From assembly GCA_025558095.1 (NCBI GenBank), contig JAIVFI010000016.1:496001-560000 (forward strand): a stretch of 64,000 nt of DNA, given 5' to 3'. Below are positions 1-10,273 of the stretch, piece by piece (positions within the stretch are counted from its first letter, which is position 1; each line of letters starts with the position of its first letter). The notes under the pieces were generated by a model that was given only the letters and a program-made list of their open reading frames with translations, had not been told where the DNA came from and ran no database searches. The position numbers were made by a program, and so were the translations under genes. This stretch comes from Hyaloraphidium curvatum. Taxonomy: Eukaryota > Monoblepharomycota > Hyaloraphidiomycetes > Hyaloraphidiales > Hyaloraphidiaceae.

Positions 1-1185
1 CTGGGCCGAATGGTGGAGGCGCAGTACCCCGCCTCGGCGCAGCCGCTGGGCTCGACGGGCGGCTTCTTGGCGAGCATCTCGCCGAAAACGGGCGAGATCG
101 ACTTCATCTCGACGGGGCTGCTGAGCCCCGTGCGCGAGTGCAAGATGATCTTCGTGGACGCGCCGAAGACGCCCAGCCAGGGCGGGAACCCGTACGGCCG
201 CCGGCGCCTCAACAGGCGGTCTGGCCCGGGAGACGGCGGCAGCGGCCCGCCGGTAATGCGCAGGGTCGAGCAGCCTGCCGGTCTGTGGGAGCACGTCCCC
301 GTCTCCCCGGGCGAGCCCGGCTACCCGTACGCCTCCTTCCCGGACTTTGACCCGCACGACGACCCGCACGGCCACCTCGCCCCGCGGCAGGCCGCCCCCA
401 AAACCGTCGCCTACGTCGTCTACCCCACCGACGTGAACCGTCTGGCGCTCATCAACGTCACCGTCACCGAGGCCACGCCGTGGTACAACCTCACCGTCAC
501 GGAGTTCTTCCCCGGGGTGGGCACCGACGGCTACGCGTACCAGAACGGCACGACGCAGCTGCAGCGCGTCGCGTTCCACTCCCTGACCGCGCGCGGCATG
601 CGCAACACCCACCACTCGGTCGACGCCTTTGCGACCGGCAGCGAGGTAAAGACCGGCACGGGGGACGGGTACCAGCCCACCCCGATCGACCCCTCCGCTG
701 CCGACGGCGCGTTCACCATCCTCGCCGCCATCTTCACCACCCTCTTTGTGTTGTTTACGTTCGGCATCGGCTACTGGAAGATGTGGGAGGCCGGCGACGG
801 GTGCTTCAAGCGGTGCCCCCGCAAAAAGCGCTCCCGCCCGCCGGGGATCCAGGCGCCGACGCCCGGGCCGGCCCCGCAGCAGGCGATGCAGGCGTACGCC
901 CCGCCGCAGGCGCAGGTGCCGGAGGACAGGGTGGCGCTGATGCACGCCGACGCGCAGTCGGTCGCGGACGGGTACGGGGGCAACGGGTACCCCCCGCAGG
1001 CGGGCAATGGGTATCCCGCGCAGGCGGGCAACGGGTACCCCCCGCAGGCCCAGCCCCAGGGGGGGAACGCGGTCTACCCCGGGGTGGAGCGGTACCTGGA
1101 AGATCCGATGCCGCGGCCGAGCGAGGACGAGTTCGAGGTGCCGACGTGGGACATGGCGGTGGACAGGCGGAGCCCGGTGCGGTAG
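1..1185 (+). CDS. Type I membrane protein, N-terminus outside window
   Basis: The reading frame is open to the window edge, so the true start lies upstream. The visible part has an extracellular-looking region with Asn-X-Thr sequons (NVT, NLT, NGT at about 450-560). One hydrophobic span at about 706-774 is followed by a basic stop-transfer patch (KRCPRKKRSR). The proline-, glutamine- and tyrosine-rich cytoplasmic tail carries three tandem copies of a GNGYPxQA unit at about 979-1050. This architecture suggests a single-pass surface protein with a flexible tail. I do not recognise the family and assign no function. The stop is TAG at 1183-1185. Confidence 0.7.
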   Translation: MGRMVEAQYPASAQPLGSTGGFLASISPKTGEIDFISTGLLSPVRECKMIFVDAPKTPSQGGNPYGRRRLNRRSGPGDGGSGPPVMRRVEQPAGLWEHVPVSPGEPGYPYASFPDFDPHDDPHGHLAPRQAAPKTVAYVVYPTDVNRLALINVTVTEATPWYNLTVTEFFPGVGTDGYAYQNGTTQLQRVAFHSLTARGMRNTHHSVDAFATGSEVKTGTGDGYQPTPIDPSAADGAFTILAAIFTTLFVLFTFGIGYWKMWEAGDGCFKRCPRKKRSRPPGIQAPTPGPAPQQAMQAYAPPQAQVPEDRVALMHADAQSVADGYGGNGYPPQAGNGYPAQAGNGYPPQAQPQGGNAVYPGVERYLEDPMPRPSEDEFEVPTWDMAVDRRSPVR

Positions 1186-1327
1186 CGGCCGCGGGGTGCG
1201 CGTGCCAGGTGCCATCTCTATGCGCTGTATGTATGGATGCCGCGGCGCGGTCTATGTAGCCAGATGCCTCTCTTGTGCCGCATGGACCGATATCCCGCAC
1301 ACCAACCTCCGAACGCGCACCGGGCGG

Positions 1328-2347
1328 TCACGCCCCCTTCTTTGCCTCCGCTCCCACCGCATCCACCCCCCCGGGCGCCAGCATTACCGCCGCCAGCGGC
1401 GCCACGGCCGCCTGCGCCAGCCCGAACCCGAGGGCATCCCACCCCGGGTATCCCTGCAGGAGGTAGAAGGGCGCCGTGAAGGCCGCCAGCATCACACCGT
1501 TGTTGCCCTCCTCCAGCACCTCCTTGTCCTTCCCCGCCTCCGGGTCCCGGAGCAGCAACGGTTCCAGCAGCTCCCTGCTCATGCTCCGGATCCCCATGAG
1601 CGCGAAGAAGGCCTGGACCAGGTTGACGCCGGGGAGGAGCGACAGCGGGGCGGCCAGGAGGAGGAGCGTCCACTGGCCGGTCTTGTAGAGGTAGAAGGAG
1701 CCCAGGAGGGGCACGACGAGGGTGCGGATGGGGCGGTAGCCGAGGGCAAAGTGGGCCAAGAGGGAGACGGATTGGGTCTGCAGGGTCCTGGCCCCGAACA
1801 GCGCGACGGCGCGGCGGAAGGGGATCTTCTGCGATTGCGGGGCGAGGGATCGGATGCGGGAGGCTTCGGCGGACGCCGGCTTGGATGCCGATGGCGGCGG
1901 GAGGCCGGCGAAGAAGAGGGCGTCCAGCGGGGCCGAAAAGACCTGCCGCACGAAGCTGAGCCCGATTTGAGTGAACCGAGCCGTCCTGACGCGCTCTTCG
2001 AGGTTGTAGTCGCGCGGCAGCGGGATTTTGCTCATCTCCGGCATCGCCAGCACCCGTCCCGCGAGCGCATCGATCCGCCGGGCCACGGGCGGCGCGAAAT
2101 AGTACATCGCGGCCGACCCGAGGAGCAGCGGGCCCATGGAGATGAGCAGCTGGCGCCGCACATTGGGGTCTAGCAGCGCGCGGGCCGCGCCGGCGATGCC
2201 GATGACGAGGCCGCGCTGGACGGCGCGGAAGAAGGAGCGGAGGCGCTCGGCGACCGAGGCGAAGGAGATTGGGATGCCGGAACTTGCCGGAGCCGGGGAT
2301 TTCGCGTCTACGGACGCGTTCGCGTCCGTGGCGCCGGTCGACGGCAT
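1328..2347 (-). CDS. Multi-pass membrane protein (weakly EI24/RRT8-like)
   Basis: Single-exon gene of 339 aa. The ATG at 2347 opens MPSTGATDAN; the frame is open further upstream, but that stretch belongs to the neighbouring SDR. A polar N-terminus of about 45 residues is followed by several hydrophobic spans: QLLISMGPLLLGSAAMYY, then LLLLAAPLSLLPGVNLVQAF, then two C-terminal segments around LAAFTAPFYLLQGY and AAVAPLAAVMLAP. The charged stretch LLLRDPEAGKDKEVLEE lies between membrane segments. The arrangement, with a proline-rich loop inside paired helices, is loosely like fungal EI24 or RRT8-type proteins. That likeness is weak, and the function is unknown. The C-terminus AEAKKGA is hydrophilic. 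Confidence 0.6.
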   Translation of the reverse strand: MPSTGATDANASVDAKSPAPASSGIPISFASVAERLRSFFRAVQRGLVIGIAGAARALLDPNVRRQLLISMGPLLLGSAAMYYFAPPVARRIDALAGRVLAMPEMSKIPLPRDYNLEERVRTARFTQIGLSFVRQVFSAPLDALFFAGLPPPSASKPASAEASRIRSLAPQSQKIPFRRAVALFGARTLQTQSVSLLAHFALGYRPIRTLVVPLLGSFYLYKTGQWTLLLLAAPLSLLPGVNLVQAFFALMGIRSMSRELLEPLLLRDPEAGKDKEVLEEGNNGVMLAAFTAPFYLLQGYPGWDALGFGLAQAAVAPLAAVMLAPGGVDAVGAEAKKGA

Positions 2348-2478
2348 CCTGTTGTTTGGGCGTCGAACGTCACTCCGCCGGAGGCGTCCGATTCTCCAAA
2401 GACTAGTATGTGGCTCAAACAAGCTGTACCCTCCGTCTGCACTACTTCCTGCTATCCAACATTGTCCCGCCCCGACGA

Positions 2479-3642
2479 TCACGCGTTGAACAAGCTCCCG
2501 TCGTCGATCACGTACCCCTGGCCGCTCAGGTACGAGCCCTCGCTCCCGGCCAGCAGCAGGGCCACGTTGGCCACCTCCTCCGGCATGGCCGCCCTCTTCA
2601 GCGCGCCGCGCTGCACCATCGAGTCTCCCGCGCCGACCGTCTGCACCGCGCCGCCGGTCTCGACCCAGCCGAGGGTTTGCGTCATGTTGGTCGCAATCAG
2701 GCCCTGGGGGAGGCGGGTGAGGCGTGAAGCAAAGATTTGTCAATGGAGAACGCACCGGATGAATCGAATTCACTCTTATCTTGAGGGGCGCCCCCAGGGC
2801 GGCTGCGGCCTGCATGTTGGCGAACGAGAGGGTGGCGAGCAGCACGTCGATCGGTCAGCAAGATGAAGGAGTCGAGCAACGCCACGCACTTTGGTGATGC
2901 CCCGCACGGCCCACTTGCTCCCAAAGTAGCCCATCGTGACCGATCCGGCCCCGCCGACCATGCCGGCGACGCTGGACGTCGTGACGATGGCCTTCCATTC
3001 CTCCACCGTGTTCTTCTTCATGCTCTTGGCGACGTGCTTGAATCCGAGCACGACGCCCATTTCGTTGACCTCCATGATCTTGCGGTAGCTGTGCTTGGAA
3101 ATCAGCTCCCGACCCGCAGCGCGGGAGCACGTCACGCACGTCGCAATGTCCAGGTTGTCCAGCGTCGGGTTCGGAACGTCATGCGGCCCCGCGATGCCCG
3201 CGTTCAGGCAGGCCACGTCCAGCACGCCCATCTCTGCCTCGATCTTTGCGATCGCGGCCTCCCACGACGCCTCGTCCGTCACGTCCAGAGGGACCCACAT
3301 CGCCACGCCCTTGCCGTGCTCGGCCTCGAGCTGCGCGACGAGCTTGAGACCGTCCTGTTCGTTGGCGGGGATGAGCGCCAGGCGTCAGTCGGAGGCTCCA
3401 GGTTGGTTCGTCGAAAGCCAGAGCCCCCAACCTGTTCCTTGGCGTGAATGTCGCTGATGATGACCTTGCCGCCCTCCCGGGCGAAAACGCGGCACATGGC
3501 GAAGCCGATGCCGACACTATTGCGGAGTGTCGAAATGGTCATTTTCCTTTTGATGATGGGAACTGCTTTCCTCGGTTACGCACGCAGAGCCGCTGCCCGT
3601 AACGAGGCAGATGCGGGGTTTGCCCGTCGAGGCATTGACCAT
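2479..3642 (-). CDS. Short-chain dehydrogenase/reductase
   Basis: NAD(P)-dependent oxidoreductase of the classical SDR fold, 295 aa after removal of four introns (3517-3583, 3355-3431, 2810-2889, 2704-2755). The total closes exactly in frame. Splicing joins VTGSGSA to VGIGFAM, restoring the dinucleotide-binding glycine motif across the first intron. Other SDR landmarks are LDVTDE, LNAGIAG (NAG motif), TSSVAG (catalytic Ser), YFGSK (YxxxK) and IRVNSIHPG. The C-terminus (AMPEEVANVALLLAGSE, YLSGQGYVIDDG) is typical of bacterial and fungal SDRs. The start MVNASTGKPRICLVTG was chosen because the glycine motif lies about 15 residues in. The substrate cannot be deduced. Confidence 0.88.
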
Positions 3643-3905
3643 GCGCGGAACACGCGCGGGGGCGGCGCTGCTGGTCTCTCCGGAAGGCATTCTTTCAGTC
3701 GGGAGCTGCGTGGGTGTTTGGGAAACTGGGAGGCTCGTGGGAGACACACTTGGGCGTGGCCGGGTGTGGCGAGGATGGGCGGCGGCGGCGCCGCGTGCGC
3801 AAAGCTCGATCGATCGACCGCGACTGCCCTCGCCGGCATAGGGGCTACCCGCTCTCCGAACAGCGCCAGCGGCGCGGCGCTAGCGAATCTGCTGGAGGAA
3901 AAGCC

Positions 3906-5462
3906 ATGGGGGACGCCGACGCACCGGAGGGCGGGCGGGACCGCGTTCCGGACGGCGACGGAACAGAAGCAATGGAGGGAGCCGGCGACACGGAAAACGC
4001 AGTCGCCGCCGACGCGGAGCCCAGTTTGGACTCAATACCGGCAAAGGGCGACGGAGATTTGTTGGAGCCGATGGACGGGGCGCGGCCGGCGGCAAAGGAC
4101 GCCGGGGACGCCGACCGGATGGCGGAACGGACAACGCGGACGCTGAACGGGACACCGCCGGGGGAGGCACCGCCGCCCGGACCGGCAACGGACGTCGAAG
4201 ACGCTTCGGAGGCAACGGCGTCTGCCCGAAAAGACCTCGACGGCACGCTCCGTTCCTGGCTGGTCCTCTTCGCCGGCTTCACCGGCGGCGTATGGTCGGC
4301 CGCGCTAATCGTCGTCTGGGGCATATTCCAACGCACTCTGATCGCAGAGGATTTCCTGCCGGGGGCGACCACCTTCCAGCTTTCCTTTGTCGGTACCATC
4401 TCATCCGCGGTCGGGATAGTCGCCATCGTCTTTGTCGGGCCCCTCTCGGACGTCGTCCACCCTGCCATCCTCTTCTTCGTTGGCGCCGTCGCCTGCGCCG
4501 GCAGCCTCTTTGCCTTCTCCTACACCACCGCGCTCTGGCAGATGTACCTCTGCAGCGCCCTCTTCGGCATCGGCGGCTCCCTCATATACACCCCGGGCCT
4601 GGTCATAACCAACGCCTTCTTCTCCCGCCGTCGGCCTTTTGCCATGGGCGTGATCGCGAGCGCCACGGGGATAGGCTCCTTCATGCTCAACCCGATCGCG
4701 CAGGCCTGCATCAGCGCGGGCGGGTGGCAATTCTCAATGCGGATCCTAGCGCTGATCTGCCTCGTGTGGGCCGGCGCGGCCGCGTTCCTGCTCCGGAGAC
4801 CGTACAAGCCCGCGCGCAGTCGGCCGACGTTCGTGAACCTGAGGCTGTTCAAGAACGCCACCTTTTCGCTGCTGTTTGCGGCCATGGTGGCCATCATGTT
4901 CGTTTTGTTCTTCCCTTCGACGTACATCCCGCTGATGCTCTTTGACGGCGGCTACTCGAACGCAACCGGTGCTGCAGTGGTCACTGCATATTCCGCGGTT
5001 CTCGCGGCTGGGCGCATTCTTGGCGGCCTCATCACCATGCGCTCCGGCGAGCTCAACATGTTCCTCCTCTCGTGCCTCGTCCCCCTGGTCGCCAGCCTCC
5101 TCTGGATATCCGCCCCGACGAACCTCGCCGCCACGTGTGCCTGCAGCATCGTTTACGGCTTCTTCTGCGGGCAGCCCCTCGTCGCGATGCCGCTCATCGC
5201 CAACGCCGAGTTCGGGGCCGAGTCGCTGGGCACGGTCATGGGCTCGCTCTGGCTGTGCTTCTTCCCGGGGGAGGTCTTTGGTAACGCGCTCATCGGGCTC
5301 ATCGTCGATGCGTACACGCCCTATGCCGCCGACGGGGCGCGGCTGCCGGCAAACTACGTGCCCGCGCTCGGGTTCGTCGCGGGCATGTGGATGCTCGGCG
5401 CGATCTTCATCGGCGGGCTGCGGTTCCGCCATGTGCGGTGGACGGTGAAGGTCAAGGTGTGA
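3906..5462 (+). CDS. MFS transporter, monocarboxylate-porter (MCT/MCH) type
   Basis: Intronless gene of 518 aa. The start ATG at 3906 sits in a good context (aagccATGG); the frame upstream is open only through non-ATG codons. Residues 1 to about 110 form an acidic, low-complexity cytoplasmic tail. About 12 transmembrane segments follow, beginning WLVLFAGFTGGVWSAAL. The pattern, with FGIGGSLIYTPGLVI, then FFSRRRPFAMGVIASATGIGS and an open central loop, matches fungal monocarboxylate-transporter homologues of the major facilitator superfamily. The substrate is inferred only at family level (monocarboxylates or similar organic anions); plasma membrane location is assumed. The C-terminus is short and basic (RHVRWTVKVKV). 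Confidence 0.85.
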   Translation: MGDADAPEGGRDRVPDGDGTEAMEGAGDTENAVAADAEPSLDSIPAKGDGDLLEPMDGARPAAKDAGDADRMAERTTRTLNGTPPGEAPPPGPATDVEDASEATASARKDLDGTLRSWLVLFAGFTGGVWSAALIVVWGIFQRTLIAEDFLPGATTFQLSFVGTISSAVGIVAIVFVGPLSDVVHPAILFFVGAVACAGSLFAFSYTTALWQMYLCSALFGIGGSLIYTPGLVITNAFFSRRRPFAMGVIASATGIGSFMLNPIAQACISAGGWQFSMRILALICLVWAGAAAFLLRRPYKPARSRPTFVNLRLFKNATFSLLFAAMVAIMFVLFFPSTYIPLMLFDGGYSNATGAAVVTAYSAVLAAGRILGGLITMRSGELNMFLLSCLVPLVASLLWISAPTNLAATCACSIVYGFFCGQPLVAMPLIANAEFGAESLGTVMGSLWLCFFPGEVFGNALIGLIVDAYTPYAADGARLPANYVPALGFVAGMWMLGAIFIGGLRFRHVRWTVKVKV

Positions 5463-5592
5463 AGCGGGCGCGCGTTGCCGGTCTCCCCGCGAAAGTGGAG
5501 CGGTACCTGGACGCCTCAATGCGGTGGCGAGATGTCTGCTAAATGCATTCTGAAAATCCACGCCGTATACATCCGCACATGGCCCAACCAAG

Positions 5593-6954
5593 TCAGAACG
5601 GCCCCCTGGAAAGAACCCGGCAAGACTCGCGGTGCTCCGCGTCCCAGGCAGCGCGCTGGCACTCCGTGGAACAGTATCTCGCGAACCTGCACCTCCCGCA
5701 GCGCCGGAGCTTGTCGTCCGCGGTCTCGATCGCGAAGCACCAGTCGCACCGGTCCGAAATGTCGCCTGCGACGTCCCTGTGCGGGGTCCTCGGCGCATGC
5801 CCGGCCTCGCGGTCGAGGACCGCCTCGACGACCGCCAGATCCGCCGCGAGCCCGTCCCATTCCGCGCCCAGGTCCACGGGCCGCCCTTCGTCGTCAGCCG
5901 AAAGATCGCGGAACTGCCCAAAATCCTCGGCGTACGTGCGCAGCCTGTTGACGGCGAGGAGCAGGGGGCAGAAGCCGCCGGAGGACAGCTGTGCAGCAAC
6001 GTGCGCCCGGTACGCTGCCGGGTGCTCGGCCACGATCCTCGCCAGGAAGTGCAGGGGCCGGCGGGCGTTACCGATACCCCGGGCGAGAACCGCCGGGTAC
6101 GGCATGGGCTCGAACATGTCAGGGGGCAAGCCGGCGACTGGGGAATCCATGGTGTCCAATAACCTGCGGAAGTAGGCCGCCGGCACCGACGCCGAGTAGA
6201 GCGATCCGAGCGCCAGCATGTCGAGGAAGCCCGCGTCCCCCGCGAGCCTGCTGCGCACCGGGCGTGCGCAGCACAGAAGATCGAGGATGTCGGCGACGGT
6301 GAACAGGTACTGGCGGAAGTCCCAGTCGTAGAGCGCCTCGAAAAAGTCCTGGTGCGACCTGTGCTCCCGGGGATGCGCAGCCGCGTCCTCGGCATTCAAG
6401 CGGGCCCGGCGCTTCCCGTCGGTGTAGGTGGCCGCGATCCGCCGGAGCGCGGGAAACGACGCCACGAAGATCGAAAGGCAAAGGAGCGCCCCCACATCGG
6501 GCGGCAGCGGCGCGTCCGGCAGCGGCCCGTCGAGTGTGTAGCGCTGGAGCCACCGCCGGATCTCGTCCGGGTCGCCGCTGCCGTGCAACGAGGGCCAGGC
6601 CAGCACGCTGCGCAGGGCATTCCGGGAGCTTTCCAGGCACTTGAGACCGGGGGCCGTCGGGCCGGGCCGCATGGAAGCGATGTGGTCGAACGACCCGTCG
6701 CCCTCGACGTCCGCCGGCGTCAGGTTGAGGAAGAACCTCCTCGCAGCTTCGTGCAGATGGTTTGCCGTGTCCTCCACGAACGCATCGAGGTCGCACGCGC
6801 TCCAAGCGGCACCCGGGCCCTCGAGGTACGTACGGATCGTGTTGCGCGCCCGCGCGTCTCTCCGGCGGCGAGCGGCGCCGCTGACGGCCGCGCTGACCGG
6901 CTGCAGGTGGCCCGCATCGTGCGAGCTCTGGGCGGCGTTCGGTGCCGGGGGCAT
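5593..6954 (-). CDS. MYND-type zinc finger protein
   Basis: Single-exon gene of 453 aa. The first in-frame ATG is at 6954 (MPPAPNAAQ); the frame extends upstream only through non-ATG codons. The body is a long helical region without recognised motifs. The C-terminal 45 residues hold a complete MYND zinc finger: CDWC, then CGRC, then RYCSTECQ, then a His and final Cys (HRESC). The spacing C-x2-C-x11-C-x2-C-x4-YC-x3-C-x7-H-x3-C fits the family. MYND fingers bind proline-rich peptides. In fungi this architecture, long helical body plus C-terminal MYND, is common and mostly uncharacterised. The gene is divergent from the C2-lipase gene starting at 7130. Confidence 0.85.
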   Translation of the reverse strand: MPPAPNAAQSSHDAGHLQPVSAAVSGAARRRRDARARNTIRTYLEGPGAAWSACDLDAFVEDTANHLHEAARRFFLNLTPADVEGDGSFDHIASMRPGPTAPGLKCLESSRNALRSVLAWPSLHGSGDPDEIRRWLQRYTLDGPLPDAPLPPDVGALLCLSIFVASFPALRRIAATYTDGKRRARLNAEDAAAHPREHRSHQDFFEALYDWDFRQYLFTVADILDLLCCARPVRSRLAGDAGFLDMLALGSLYSASVPAAYFRRLLDTMDSPVAGLPPDMFEPMPYPAVLARGIGNARRPLHFLARIVAEHPAAYRAHVAAQLSSGGFCPLLLAVNRLRTYAEDFGQFRDLSADDEGRPVDLGAEWDGLAADLAVVEAVLDREAGHAPRTPHRDVAGDISDRCDWCFAIETADDKLRRCGRCRFARYCSTECQRAAWDAEHRESCRVLSRGPF

Positions 6955-7129
6955 CGTGGCGGGCGGAGTCGAGGACGCGGACCGAGCGTGGTGTTTAATG
7001 GCCACGTCATCATCTGCAGCCGGGGCTCCGCGTTCCAGGGCTCCACAACACTCGACAACAACTGACAACCGCGAGAGCGGGATCCGCCGTTCCTCCCGCT
7101 CCCATACCTCTGCCGCTCAAGCATTGAAG

Positions 7130-10100
7130 ATGAGCGGCGCGCCGGACCCGCCCGGCGCCGCGGACGCGCCGGAGCCGACCACTCTCGAGCGGCTCGCGGC
7201 GGCGCTCCGGTCGACGCTGCCCGAGATGCGGCTGCCCGACGTGCGGATCCCTTTCCTCGCGACCACGCCGCCCGACGAGCCCGCCGAGGACGCGGCGGCC
7301 GCCGCGAGGAGGAGGGCAAAGGAGCGCCGCGCGTCGCGCAACAACGACCCCGCGCTGCCGGCCCACTTCCTGCAGGGAGCCAACGAAGGCGCGGATATTG
7401 AGCCTGGAGAGGACGCGGAAGAGGCCTGCGAGGAGCTGCAGACGCTGGACAGGGGCGAGTCGTGGGGGAAGAGGGAGGTCGCGGACCAGGACGCTGCCAG
7501 GGATGCGGAGTTAGACTCGCAAGCGGACGCACCTCTCCTGGACGAGGAGCCCCGCCGGACGTCGCTGGAGGACGCTGGAGTCGTGCACGATGGGGCAAGG
7601 CCTGCTGCCGACGCCCGGGGAACGCCCGACGGGGCGCGGAGGCGGACACGGGACATGTCGGCACCCAACGCCCGCGAACGGACACCGGACCGCGGCACAG
7701 TCCCGCGCAAACCGCTCACGCCGGACGAGCACCGCCGGCTGCAGGACACCTACGTGGTTCTGGAGACCTCCCCCGCCCCGCACGCCTCCATGTCGGCGCA
7801 CCGCTTCCGCGCCTTCCCCGCGGACCGCCCGATTCCCGCACCCCCCGTGGGCCGTCTGCACCTCTTCGTCCTCGAGCTGAGCCTCCCCACCCTGGTCCCG
7901 CCCCCGCAGACGCCCTACGTGCGGCTGCGCATGGCCGACCAGAACTTCGACACGTGCGTCTCCTCCCGCCCCTCGGGCCTGTGGAACGAAGGCTTCGAGT
8001 TCCGCGTGCCGTACCACCTGCAGCTCTTTGGCACCGTCGTCCTGGACGTGTACCAGGGCAACGCAATCGCCATGGACCAGTGGGTCGGGCGGTGCGAGGT
8101 GCGCCTGGACGAGCTCGAGGGGCTGCCGCGGACGTACGAGTCGTGGTTCGAACTCTGGGGCCGCGTGTCCAACCCCGGGACGGCGCACGCCAGGGGCGAG
8201 GTGCCGTTGCTCTCGTTCGGCCCGCCGGCGGGGCTCGCGTCGGGGTTGGTCCCGCTGCACGCGAGGCTGGCCGAGGCCCGGGGGCTCGGCAGGATCGGCG
8301 CTCTCAGGCTGCGGATCGTGTACCAGTGGCAGCCGCTGGAACCCCCCCGGCGCGCCCCGCGCGGGGCCGACAACCCCGCGCGCGCGCGGTCCGCGTCGGG
8401 AAGCCCCCCGCGCGGCGGCGCGTCGGGCCCGCTCTCCCCCGCCGACTCGGAGCCCTCCTCCCCCCTTCACGGCGACGGTCGCGCCCGCCCTCCTTCCCCG
8501 CACGCGCAGACAGAAGAGGACCTCTTCTTCCCCGAGCTCCTCTACGACGAGTCCCAGGAATCCCCCCCCGGCTCCTCGCCGGACCTCCTCGGCCGCCTCA
8601 CCGAGTCGCTCGTCGGCGGGCGGGACAACCTCCGCCTCGTCCAGGCCATCCGCGCCTTGCTCGCCTCTGCGGGGCAGGGCATCGAGGAGTACCTCGGCAG
8701 CCCGTCGCTCCTGTCGGGCCTGCTGCTGCTGCGGAGGTTTCACGCGAGCCTGCCGCCCCCGGAGCCGAGGAGGGAAAGGATGGTCAGGGCGCTGGGGGTG
8801 ATCGAGGAGCTCAAGTGGTCGTGGCGGTTCGCGATGGCGGCGTACGGGTGGGTCGGGCTGGGGTTCCAGGCGGGCGCGAGCGGGGCGAGCATCAAGAGTG
8901 GGTTCCCCTCCTGCTTCCGCCCCTGGTCTCGCTGACCGGTCCGTGCCTGCCGCAGCTCCTTCGGCAAACCACCACGCGCACCTTCTGCAGAAGAACCCGG
9001 ATGCGGCGTCGATCGTCGAGTTCCTGCGCATACCGCGCGAGGACCTGATCGAGAGCGAGGTCAGGTCCGCAGGCGTCTTTGCGCCGTTCCACTACCTGTG
9101 CGTGGACCGCATGCGCGAGGAGCTGGTGCTCGCCATCCGTGGCTCCCTGGTGAGACGGTGCGACACCGCGATATGGAAAACGGTCTGACCGCCCATCTCG
9201 CAGTCGGCCCGCGACGTCCTCACCGACCTCACCTCCTTCTACACCCGCTGGAACGGCGGCCTCGCGCACCACGGCATCCTCCGCTCCGCTCTCTCCTTCC
9301 GCCGCACCCTGGCCCCCACCCTGCCTCCGCTCATGCGCCGCCTCGGCCTCTCCAAGCTCCGCGTGGTCGGCCACTCCCTCGGCGGCGGCACCGCCACCCT
9401 GCTCACGATGATGCTCCTGGACGACCGCGCCGCGCTGTGGCCGCCGGCGCAGTGGCCCGGCGGGGTCGAGATACGGTGCGACGCGTTCGGGACGCCGCAC
9501 GCGGCGAGCGAGGAGGTGTGCAGGAGGGAGGAGTACCTGGAGTGCATACGGACGGTCGTGTGCGGGTGGGATTTCTTCGCAAGGGCGTCGTACGGGAGCG
9601 TGGAGGACCTCAAGAGCATGGTGGTGGCGGCGGTCGAGGCCGCGGGAGGTGACGGGCATCTGAAGGAGGTGTGGAAGTGGCTCTCGTCAGAGACCACGCT
9701 CAGCGGTGGGTTTCCTTTCGCTGGCATTCGATCCGGCGCACGGCTGACGTCGCCGGGGCAGACGAGGACCCCAAGTTCGCCGCGCTCGCGCAGATCCGCG
9801 CCGCCCTCGGCCTCGGCACCCCCGGCCGGCCGCGCAACAGGAAGCTCTGGCCCCCGGGCACGATCTACTTCCTGCACAAGCCGCCGGCCGAGGACCGGGT
9901 TGACGCCAAGGCCGGCGACGGCGTCGAGCGGCGCCAGGGAGGAGGCTGGGTCATGGAGCGCGTGGGCGGGGACGAGCTCGAGGAGATTGTGCTGCGGCCT
10001 AGGTGAGCTCGATGGGCAGCGGAGCATCGCGGTTGGCTGACGTTCCGCTCATAAGCATGCTCGTCGACCACTTCCCGTCAACTTACGACTTTGCCATCGA

Positions 10101-10212
10101 GCAGGTGCACTACGACGCGCTGCGTTTCAACGGCTACGTCCCAAAGGACGACCCGTCGGCGGCGGCTGTCGGCGAAGAGGTGGAGATGAAGGAGATTCCG
10201 AAGCGTTCTTGA
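7130..10212 (+). CDS. C2 domain plus class 3 lipase (diacylglycerol-lipase-like)
   Basis: Predicted 953-aa lipase encoded by five exons. Introns are 8898-8955, 9150-9203, 9706-9761 and 10003-10055; the sum is in frame. Residues 1 to about 230 are acidic and disordered. Residues about 239-342 read as a C2 domain (PVGRLHLFVLEL, YVRLRMADQNF, GLWNEGFEFRVP, VVLDVYQGN, WVGRCEVRLDEL). The C-terminal third is an alpha/beta-hydrolase of the Lipase_3 type. It has AFAPFHY-like lid flanks (GVFAPFHYLCVD), LAIRGSL, the nucleophile elbow VGHSLGGGT near residue 709 and the catalytic His in VDHFPSTYD near residue 905. The family hydrolyses acylglycerols or phospholipids, and the C2 domain suggests calcium or membrane recruitment. 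The exact substrate is unknown. Confidence 0.85.
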
Positions 10213-10273
10213 TCAAGGCTTGATTGCACTTTGTACACAACCACCTGGAATCGCGGGTATCACGTTACACGCT

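Noticed and set aside
4746-6395. A 549-aa open frame on minus across the MFS and MYND genes
   Set aside because: High GC lowers stop frequency. The translation is Arg/Ser-rich with no motifs, and its two halves are antisense to, or in the wrong frame of, well-supported genes.
7462-9048. A 528-aa plus-strand frame overlapping the C2-lipase gene
   Set aside because: Arg/Pro-rich shadow frame; the other frame has a C2 domain and catalytic motifs.
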